A stretch of 64,000 nt of DNA, from NCBI RefSeq assembly GCF_900095265.1, contig NZ_LT607655.1:330301-394300 (forward strand). Reading direction: 5' to 3'. Origin of the DNA: Janthinobacterium sp. UMAB-56. GTDB lineage: Bacteria; Pseudomonadota; Gammaproteobacteria; Burkholderiales; Burkholderiaceae_D. A model generated the notes under the pieces. It worked only from the letters and a program-made list of their open reading frames with translations, was not told the DNA's origin and did not search any database. The stretch's first letter is position 1; every line of letters begins with the position of its first letter. The translations under genes and the position numbers were made by a program. Positions 39,899-45,656 of the stretch are shown piece by piece.

Positions 39899-41935
39899 AT
39901 GCAACTGTCACGCCGCCAGAAAATCACCCTCGCCAGCGCCGCCGTCCTCATCGCCGTGCCCGTCACGGCCGCCGTCGTCCTGCTCAATATGGACTGGAAC
40001 CACACCAAGCCCTGGCTCAACGCCCGCGCCAGCGAAGCCCTGGGCCGGCCGTTCGCCATCGCGGGCGACCTGTCGCTGACGTGGCAGCAGCCAAGGACTG
40101 CGGGACCGCGAGGCTGGCGCGACTACCTGCCCTGGCCGCACCTGCAGGCAAATGACGTGCGCCTGGGCAACCCGAGCGCCATGGCGGTAGTAGGTGAGCA
40201 AGCGCCGCTGGCCAACGTGGGCCAGCTGGCGTTTTCGCTCAATCCCCTGGCTTTGCTGGAGAAGAAAATCATCATCCCGCAATTGCGCTTCGACACGCCG
40301 CAGGTGCGCTTGCTGCGCAACCAGGACGGCAAGAACAACTGGACCTTCGAGCACCAAGACCAGTCATCGCCGTGGCAGCTGGAACTGCAAAGCGTGGTCT
40401 TCAGCAAGGGCACCGTGACGCTGGACGATGGCGTCACCAAAACGGCGATGCGCGCCGATATCGACACCATCGCGGACGATGCGCGCTACGGCATCGCGTG
40501 GAAACTGTCTGGCACTTACCGCGGCGAACCCGTCAAAGGAGGCGGCAAGGCCGGTGGCGTGCTGTCGCTGCAGCGGCAAGGCACGCCCTTCCCCATCCAG
40601 GCCGAGATGCGCGCGAGCGGCAGCAGCGTGGCCATCGAAGGCACGCTGACGCGCCCGGCGGACCTGGCCGCACTCGACGTGCGCCTGAAAATCTCGGGCC
40701 CCAGCATGGCGCGCCTGTATCCATTGACGGGCGTGCTGCTGCCGGAAACGCCGCACTTCAGCACGGAAGGCCATTTGACGGGCACCCTGGCGCCGCGCGG
40801 CGGCGAATGGGTCTACGACCAGTTCAGCGGCAAGGTAGGCTCCAGCGATGTCGCAGGCAAGCTGGCCTTTTCAGCCAGCACGCCGCGCAAGCGCCTGACG
40901 GGCGAAGTGCACTCGCGCCTGCTGCAATTTTCCGACCTGGGTCCGCTGGTGGGCGCCGATTCCAGCGCCAGCAAGAAGGAACGGGGCGTGCCATCGACGC
41001 AGCCGGTCGGCCGCGTGCTGCCGGTGGAAACGTTCAAGACGGAGCGCTGGGCCAGCCTGGACGCCGATGTGCGCTACACGGCCGATAAAATCACGCGCGA
41101 CGCCGAGTTACCGATCAGCAAACTCGACACGCATGTGGTGCTGACGGACGGCGTGCTGTCGCTGACGCCGCTCAACTTCAATGTGGCGGGTGGCACCCTG
41201 ACGTCGCAGATCAGGCTCGACGGCAGCGGCAAGGTCATCGCCAACGGCATCGCCGCCGAACTCAAGGCCAGCGCCCGCCATCTGCACATCAAGCAATTGT
41301 TTCCCCGCCTGCCGGCCCTGCAAGCGAGCGTGGGGGAAATCAATGGCGACGCTTCGCTGTCTGCCACGGGAAACTCCGTCGCCAGTCTGCTGGGCAGTTC
41401 CAACGGCGAAGTGCGCGCACTGATCAACCGGGGCAGCATCAGCAAGCTGTTGCTGGAAGAAATGGGCTTGAATATCGGCAGCATCGTGCTGACCAAGCTG
41501 GTGGGCGACAAGCAGGTCAAGCTGAACTGCATGGCCGCCGATTTCGTCGTCACCAAGGGATTGATGCGCACGCGCCAGTTCCTCGTCGACACGGATGATG
41601 CCGTGCTGCATGTCGACGGCACGGTAAACCTGGGCAATGAGCAACTGGACCTGACCCTGCGGCCGGACAGCAAGGGCTTGCGCATCTTTTCGCTGCGCTC
41701 CCCCTTGTACGTGCAGGGTACTTTCAGCAAGCCCGACGTGAGCGTCGACAAGGGCGTGCTGGCCCTGCGCGCCGGCGGCGCCGCGGCGCTGGCCGTGGTG
41801 GCGCCCGTGGCCGCCCTGCTGCCGCTGGTGAATACCGGCCCCGGCGAGGACAGCGCATGCGCAGCCCTGCTGGCCCAGGCGCGCGTGAAGCCGGTGGCGC
41901 CGAAACCGGGCAAGACACCGCGCAAAAGCCGCTGA
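39899..41935 (+). CDS. AsmA-family protein
   Basis: A 678-aa protein with an N-terminal membrane anchor (ITLASAAVLIAVPVTAAVVLL) followed by the AsmA start NWNHTKPWLNARASEALGRPFAIAGDLSL. The rest is a long beta-groove repeat, ending with the AsmA_2 domain (INRGSISKLLLEEMGLNIGS). AsmA-like proteins bridge the periplasm and carry phospholipids to the outer membrane. Divergent from the DUF4398 operon. The frame ends with a basic tail. Confidence 0.88.
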   Translation: MQLSRRQKITLASAAVLIAVPVTAAVVLLNMDWNHTKPWLNARASEALGRPFAIAGDLSLTWQQPRTAGPRGWRDYLPWPHLQANDVRLGNPSAMAVVGEQAPLANVGQLAFSLNPLALLEKKIIIPQLRFDTPQVRLLRNQDGKNNWTFEHQDQSSPWQLELQSVVFSKGTVTLDDGVTKTAMRADIDTIADDARYGIAWKLSGTYRGEPVKGGGKAGGVLSLQRQGTPFPIQAEMRASGSSVAIEGTLTRPADLAALDVRLKISGPSMARLYPLTGVLLPETPHFSTEGHLTGTLAPRGGEWVYDQFSGKVGSSDVAGKLAFSASTPRKRLTGEVHSRLLQFSDLGPLVGADSSASKKERGVPSTQPVGRVLPVETFKTERWASLDADVRYTADKITRDAELPISKLDTHVVLTDGVLSLTPLNFNVAGGTLTSQIRLDGSGKVIANGIAAELKASARHLHIKQLFPRLPALQASVGEINGDASLSATGNSVASLLGSSNGEVRALINRGSISKLLLEEMGLNIGSIVLTKLVGDKQVKLNCMAADFVVTKGLMRTRQFLVDTDDAVLHVDGTVNLGNEQLDLTLRPDSKGLRIFSLRSPLYVQGTFSKPDVSVDKGVLALRAGGAAALAVVAPVAALLPLVNTGPGEDSACAALLAQARVKPVAPKPGKTPRKSR

Positions 41936-41977
41936 ACGGCATGCAAGCTGTGCACGATTACAATTGTTACACCCCTA

Positions 41978-42020
41978 TGTGCGTTGCCGAACAGACCCTG
42001 CCTTGTCACAATCCTATTCT
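41978..42020 (+). promoter_or_regulatory. CRP-like palindrome and -10 (42111 gene)
   Basis: TGTGCG-TTGC-CGAACA (41978-41993), all ten fixed bases, then 21 bases, then TATTCT (42015-42020). Predicted 84-base leader. Confidence 0.75.
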
Positions 42021-42110
42021 GTGATCGTGCCTGAAACACGTGGCGACACGAAGTCCCACCGGCCCCTACCACGCCGGCGCCACGAGGTCCGAATTCATAG
42101 GAGAACTATT

Positions 42111-42329
42111 ATGCAAATCATTAAAAAAATCGCCGCTACCACTTCCGTTGCCGCCCTGCTGCTGAGCTTGACGGCTTGCGCCAATATGTCCGGCCAGGAT
42201 AAAAACACGGCCATCGGCGCAGGTGTCGGCGCCGTTGCCGGCTCCGTGCTGACGGGCGGCAGCGCCATCGGCGCAGTCGGCGGCGCCGCCGTCGGCGGCG
42301 TGATCGGCAACCAGGTCAAGCCTAAGTAA
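42111..42329 (+). CDS. Small glycine-zipper lipoprotein
   Basis: A 72-aa lipoprotein (lipobox LTAC, Cys23) with a glycine-zipper hairpin (AIGAGVGAVAGSVLTGGSAIGAVGGAAVGGVIGNQV), the OsmB-like pattern of osmotically induced outer-membrane lipoproteins. An ATAGGAGA site sets the start. Flanked by a strong promoter palindrome and terminator, so monocistronic. Confidence 0.85.
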   Translation: MQIIKKIAATTSVAALLLSLTACANMSGQDKNTAIGAGVGAVAGSVLTGGSAIGAVGGAAVGGVIGNQVKPK

Positions 42330-42341
42330 GCTTCGATCGAG

Positions 42342-42380
42342 AAAGCGGGGTGGGTGCTCAGGCGCCCACCCCGCTTTTTT
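42342..42380 (+). terminator. Terminator of the small glycine-zipper gene
   Basis: A stem of about 14 bp (GCGGGGTGGGTGC with GCGCCCACCCCGC) around a four-base loop, followed by T6. Very strong; it also faces the convergent Crp/Fnr gene. Confidence 0.92.
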
Positions 42381-42409
42381 ACGTCCGGCCTGCGCTGACG
42401 AATGTAGAA

Positions 42410-43186
42410 TCAGACGAAGACGTTGGCCATGCCGATGGCGCCGCTGTCCTTGACCAGCGCATAACAGCGGCAGGAAACGGCTTCCAGCCCCGCCGAATCG
42501 AGGATCTCGATATTGCCGCGGCTGTAGGTGATGAGTTTTTGCTGTTGCAGCGCGCTGGCCGCCTTGGTCACGCCGACCCGCCGCACACCGAGGGTGTGGG
42601 CGAGGAATTCATGCGTCAGGTGAAATTTTTCGGACTGCAGACGGTCGCGCGTGATCAGCAGCGAACGGGCCAGACGCGCCTCGAGCACGTGGAAGCGGCT
42701 GCATACGGCAATCTGGATGGCTTGCGCCAGCAAGGTGTCCGTGTAGCGGTACAGCAATCGCTGCAGGGACTCAAGCTGGGCAAACTCGGCGCAGAAATCG
42801 GCCCGCGCGATGCGGCTGGCAGTACCGGAACGCTGCACCACGGCACGCACTTGCGCCAGATCATGGCCCAGCGCGACGGAAGCGCCCAGGACGCCTTCGC
42901 GGCCGACGGAGCCCACTTCCAGGGTCATCCGGCCTTCCGCCACGGCCAGCAGCGAGATCAGGCAATCGCCGGGGAAATAGATGTGGCCGATAGGCTGACC
43001 CGGTTCGTACAGTACCTCGCCCACCTCGACCGTGACGCTGTCGAACAGCGCGGTCAGGTGCCGCAAGTCGTGTTCGGGCAGGCTGGCCAGCAAGCGGTTG
43101 CCGGCGTGCAGCGCGCCCACGGGCGGCCCCAGGCCAGATCGGCCTGCGTCGCGGGACAGGGTCATGCTGGCGTTCGTTGGTGGCAT
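42410..43186 (-). CDS. Crp/Fnr-family transcriptional regulator
   Basis: A 258-aa regulator. The cyclic-nucleotide-type beta-roll spans about 30-140 (EVLYEPGQPIGHIYFPGDCLISLLAVAEGR; GSVGREGVLG). The DNA-binding domain spans about 170-230, with recognition helix near 202-213 in GVRRVGVTKAASALQQ and a C-terminal SCRCYALVKD motif. There is no FNR N-terminal Cys cluster. This is the uncharacterised RRVGVT-type group common in Burkholderiales and rhizobia. At the positions where CRP contacts DNA (Arg180, Glu181, Arg185) it has Arg, Val and Lys, so its site should differ from TGTGA. I infer that it binds TGTNCG-N4-CGNACA and activates nearby envelope genes. A copy of that site lies before its own gene. 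Confidence 0.9.
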   Translation of the reverse strand: MPPTNASMTLSRDAGRSGLGPPVGALHAGNRLLASLPEHDLRHLTALFDSVTVEVGEVLYEPGQPIGHIYFPGDCLISLLAVAEGRMTLEVGSVGREGVLGASVALGHDLAQVRAVVQRSGTASRIARADFCAEFAQLESLQRLLYRYTDTLLAQAIQIAVCSRFHVLEARLARSLLITRDRLQSEKFHLTHEFLAHTLGVRRVGVTKAASALQQQKLITYSRGNIEILDSAGLEAVSCRCYALVKDSGAIGMANVFV

Positions 43187-43229
43187 TGCTTTTCCTTGGT
43201 GTCGTTACAACTCGACATAATTTTTACTT

Positions 43230-43272
43230 AGCCTACGGTGCAGTACCGGCCCTGTATGTACGGTGACGCACG
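43230..43272 (-). promoter_or_regulatory. CRP-like palindrome in front of the Crp/Fnr gene (shared, divergent)
   Basis: TGTACG-GTGA-CGCACG (43257-43272), nine of ten fixed bases. Reading left, 21 bases from the palindrome lies TAGGCT (43235-43230), giving a 36-base leader for the regulator. Reading right, 21 bases away lies CACACT (43294-43299) for the gene at 43362, a weaker -10. Confidence 0.65.
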
Positions 43273-43361
43273 GAAGCGGAGCAAGCGGCACAGCACACTG
43301 GCAACACACACGCAGAACACGCATTACCCTTTTCACTATTTAAAAAAACAAGGAGCCTTCC

Positions 43362-44003
43362 ATGACCACCACCAAATCCCTCCATCCGCTGGTGCTTGCC
43401 GCCGCCGTCGCCGTCTTGCTGTTTTGCGGCGTCGGCACGGCTGCCCTGATGGGCTGGCTGCCTTCGTCCCATGGCGATAGCCAGCCACTGGCGGCCAGCG
43501 CCTCGGCCGAACAAATGGCCAGCCTGCAGGCGAACCAGCCGCCGGCCGGCGCCCAGCCGCTGGCCGCCCTGCCACCGCAGCCACAGCAACAAGCACAGCA
43601 GCAGCCCGTACGACAGCCGCAACCGCAACCACAGCAACAATATGCGGCAGCCCCGGCGCCGCAGGTGTGCGGCAATTGCGGCGTGATCGAAGCCATCCAT
43701 GAAGTCAATACGCGCGCCGAAGGCAGCGGCGTGGGCGCGGCCGGCGGCGCCGTCGTCGGCGGCTTGCTGGGCAACCAGGTCGGTGGCGGCCACGGCAAGC
43801 AACTGGCCACCGTGCTGGGCGCCGTCGGCGGCGCCGTGGCCGGCAACCAGATCGAAGGCAACGTGCGCGCCACGCGCAGCTACAACATCGTCGTGCGCCT
43901 CGATAACGGCAAGACGCGCACCGTGCACCAGAGCGCCGCGCCGAACTGGCGCCAGGGCGACCGCGTGCGCGTCGTCAACGGCGTCTTGCGCGCCATGGGA
44001 TAG
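43362..44003 (+). CDS. Glycine-zipper 2TM-domain membrane protein
   Basis: A 213-aa protein. An N-terminal anchor (PLVLAAAVAVLLFCGVGTAALMGWL) is followed by a Gln/Pro-rich linker (about 55-90, PQPQQQAQQQPVRQPQPQPQQQ), a CGNCG pair, a glycine zipper (GVGAAGGAVVGGLLGNQVGGGHG...GAVGGAVAGNQ) and the same beta domain as the 34206 lipoprotein (YNIVVRLDNGKTRTVHQ; GDRVRVVNGVL). Paralogous to 34206 but inner-membrane anchored. Divergent from the Crp/Fnr gene. Confidence 0.85.
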   Translation: MTTTKSLHPLVLAAAVAVLLFCGVGTAALMGWLPSSHGDSQPLAASASAEQMASLQANQPPAGAQPLAALPPQPQQQAQQQPVRQPQPQPQQQYAAAPAPQVCGNCGVIEAIHEVNTRAEGSGVGAAGGAVVGGLLGNQVGGGHGKQLATVLGAVGGAVAGNQIEGNVRATRSYNIVVRLDNGKTRTVHQSAAPNWRQGDRVRVVNGVLRAMG

Positions 44004-44050
44004 GCGAAGCGCGGCGGCGCCGCTGCCGTGATTAGTTGCAAATAAAATAC

Positions 44051-44080
44051 ACGCCCGGCCTGTCCGGGCGTTTTCTTTTT
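44051..44080 (+). terminator. Terminator of the 43362 gene
   Basis: ACGCCCGG (44051-44058) pairs with CCGGGCGT (44064-44071), then TTTCTTTTT. Confidence 0.85.
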
Positions 44081-44085
44081 GATCA

Positions 44086-44128
44086 TGTTCGTTGGCGTAC
44101 AGATGCGCTGAACATGAAGCGAGATGAT
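44086..44128 (+). promoter_or_regulatory. CRP-like palindrome (44169 gene)
   Basis: TGTTCG-TTGG-CGTACA (44086-44101), all ten fixed bases. At 21 bases lies GATGAT and at 23 bases TGATAT; either could be the -10. Predicted leader about 34 bases. Confidence 0.65.
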
Positions 44129-44168
44129 ATCTCCAGGAAGTTTCAACGGATGTCTTCAAGGAGATGTG

Positions 44169-44411
44169 ATGGAAAGCGACATGGCAGGCGGCAACAGGAT
44201 CTGGCTGGGCTTTATTGGTGGCGGCATCCTGGCCACCGCGCTGGGCTTTTGCGCGCTGGACCTGGCGCCTGAAACAAGCGCGCCCGTTTTCGGCGTCATG
44301 CTGCTGCTGACGGGCGGCATGGTCAGTTGCCTGGCGGGCGCCGTTGGCATGGCCGGCATGCTGGCGTGGTTACCGGGCATGGCTGATGAACACGCCGACC
44401 GCCCCCAATAG
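44169..44411 (+). CDS. Small two-segment membrane protein
   Basis: An 80-aa protein with two Gly-rich hydrophobic segments (IWLGFIGGGILATALGFCALDL and VFGVMLLLTGGMVSCLAGAVGMAGMLAWL). The start is fixed by AAGGAG six bases upstream; the longer frame has none. No named family. Behind a perfect CRP-like palindrome. Confidence 0.75.
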   Translation: MESDMAGGNRIWLGFIGGGILATALGFCALDLAPETSAPVFGVMLLLTGGMVSCLAGAVGMAGMLAWLPGMADEHADRPQ

Positions 44412-44421
44412 TTGAGCCTTG

Positions 44422-44464
44422 TGTACGACAGCGTACAGAACGCAAGGGAAACAAAGTAGACACT
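44422..44464 (+). promoter_or_regulatory. CRP-like palindrome (44591 gene)
   Basis: TGTACG-ACAG-CGTACA (44422-44437), all ten fixed bases and fully symmetric in the half-sites. GACACT lies 21 bases further and TAGACA 19 bases further; neither is a strong -10. Predicted leader about 120 bases. Confidence 0.6.
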
Positions 44465-44590
44465 AAGTCATGGCATCGGCGTTCAGCGACACAGTCGCCG
44501 CGCAATGACAAAAACCGATGACGGCGCCGGCAGCGAGCAACTTGCCAGCCAGGCAACCGTCATCCACCCACTACTCTAGGAGGACTCATC

Positions 44591-44737
44591 ATGCTGTATA
44601 CAATCGCCGTCGTACTCATTATTCTTTGGCTGCTGGGCCTGGTAACTTCCTATACCATCGGCGGCTTCATCCATATCCTGCTGGTGGTGGCTGTCATCAT
44701 GATCCTGTTGCGCCTGATCAGCGGGCGCGGCTTATAG
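44591..44737 (+). CDS. lmo0937-type small membrane protein
   Basis: A 48-aa protein, two hydrophobic segments (YTIAVVLIILWLLGLVTSYTIGGF and HILLVVAVIMILLRLI), closely fitting the lmo0937 family. AGGAGGA precedes the ATG. Too short for most gene finders. Such proteins are stress-induced in many bacteria, role unknown. Confidence 0.88.
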   Translation: MLYTIAVVLIILWLLGLVTSYTIGGFIHILLVVAVIMILLRLISGRGL

Positions 44738-44761
44738 CCTAGGCCGTTAGCGCAGGGTAAC

Positions 44762-44797
44762 AGGGCGGCGCACGTGCAAACGGGCGCCGCCCTTTTT
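44762..44797 (+). terminator. Terminator of the lmo0937-type gene
   Basis: AGGGCGGCGC (44762-44771) pairs with GCGCCGCCCT (44784-44793), then T4. Confidence 0.88.
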
Positions 44798-44905
44798 GCC
44801 GCCTTTTGTGTACAGTGTGCGCGCACTGGCACGCTGCGGCATTTTGCAGTAACGTGTGCAGGTAATTCCTGGGTATGTCCCAATAACAAAACAAGGAGAA
44901 AATCC

Positions 44906-45586
44906 ATGAAAGCATTGAAAAACGGCCCTGGCGCCAAATCCCTGATCGGCATGCTGGTCATCGCATTGGCCGCTAGCGGCTGCGCGGATATGTCCGCCAC
45001 ACAACGTGGCACGGCCACGGGCGCCGGCGTCGGCGCAGGCCTGGGCGCCTTGATCGGCGGCACCACCGGTGGTGGCAGCAGCGGCCGCACGGCCGGCGGC
45101 GCCCTGATAGGCGCGGCAGCGGGCGCCGTCATCGGCAATATCTGGTCGAACCGCATGGAAAACCAGAAGCGCGCCATGGAACAAGCGACACAGGGTACTG
45201 GTGTGCAAGTGACGCAGACGGCCGATAACCGCCTGAAAATGGAAATCCCCAGCGATATTTCCTTCGACACCAACCGCGCCGACATCAAGGGCAATTTCCG
45301 CCCGATTCTCGACCGCTTTGCCGCCACGCTGAATGAAAACCCGAACACCACGGTCAGCATCATCGGCCACACGGACAGCACGGGCAGCGCTTCGATCAAC
45401 GAACCGCTGTCGGTGGAACGCGCGGCCCACACGCGCGACTACCTGTCCATGCGCGGCGTCTCGCCGACGCGCGTCGTCACGGAAGGCCGCGGCGCCCGCG
45501 AGCCGATCGCCTCGAACGCCGATGCCTCGGGACGCGCACGCAATCGCCGCGTGGAAATCTACGTAGCCGAAATGGCGCCACGCTAA
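44906..45586 (+). CDS. OmpA-family lipoprotein with glycine zipper
   Basis: A 226-aa lipoprotein (lipobox AASGC, Cys26), a glycine zipper (GTATGAGVGAGLGALIGGTTGGG...ALIGAAAGAVIGN) and an OmpA domain (SDISFDTNRADIKGNF; GHTDSTGSASINEPLSVERAAHTRDYL; GRARNRRVEIYV). This is the YiaD-type layout. AAGGAG sets the start. Unlike its neighbours I find no good copy of the palindrome before it. Confidence 0.92.
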   Translation: MKALKNGPGAKSLIGMLVIALAASGCADMSATQRGTATGAGVGAGLGALIGGTTGGGSSGRTAGGALIGAAAGAVIGNIWSNRMENQKRAMEQATQGTGVQVTQTADNRLKMEIPSDISFDTNRADIKGNFRPILDRFAATLNENPNTTVSIIGHTDSTGSASINEPLSVERAAHTRDYLSMRGVSPTRVVTEGRGAREPIASNADASGRARNRRVEIYVAEMAPR

Positions 45587-45602
45587 GTTGACACGCATCA
45601 AT

Positions 45603-45643
45603 AAAAAAACCCGCTGGCAATGTCATTGCCAGCGGGTTTTTTT
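45603..45643. terminator. Strong bidirectional terminator
   Basis: Eighteen-base perfect stem (A7-CCCGCTGGCAA with TTGCCAGCGGG-T7) around TGTCA. It serves both the OmpA lipoprotein and the convergent M16 protease. Confidence 0.95.
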
Positions 45644-45656
45644 CATCTAAAACGGC

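Noticed and set aside
44816-44831. Possible eleventh palindrome before the OmpA lipoprotein (TGTGCG-CGCA-CTGGCA)
   Set aside because: Only eight of ten fixed bases match and there is no -10 at 21 bases (CGTGTG).
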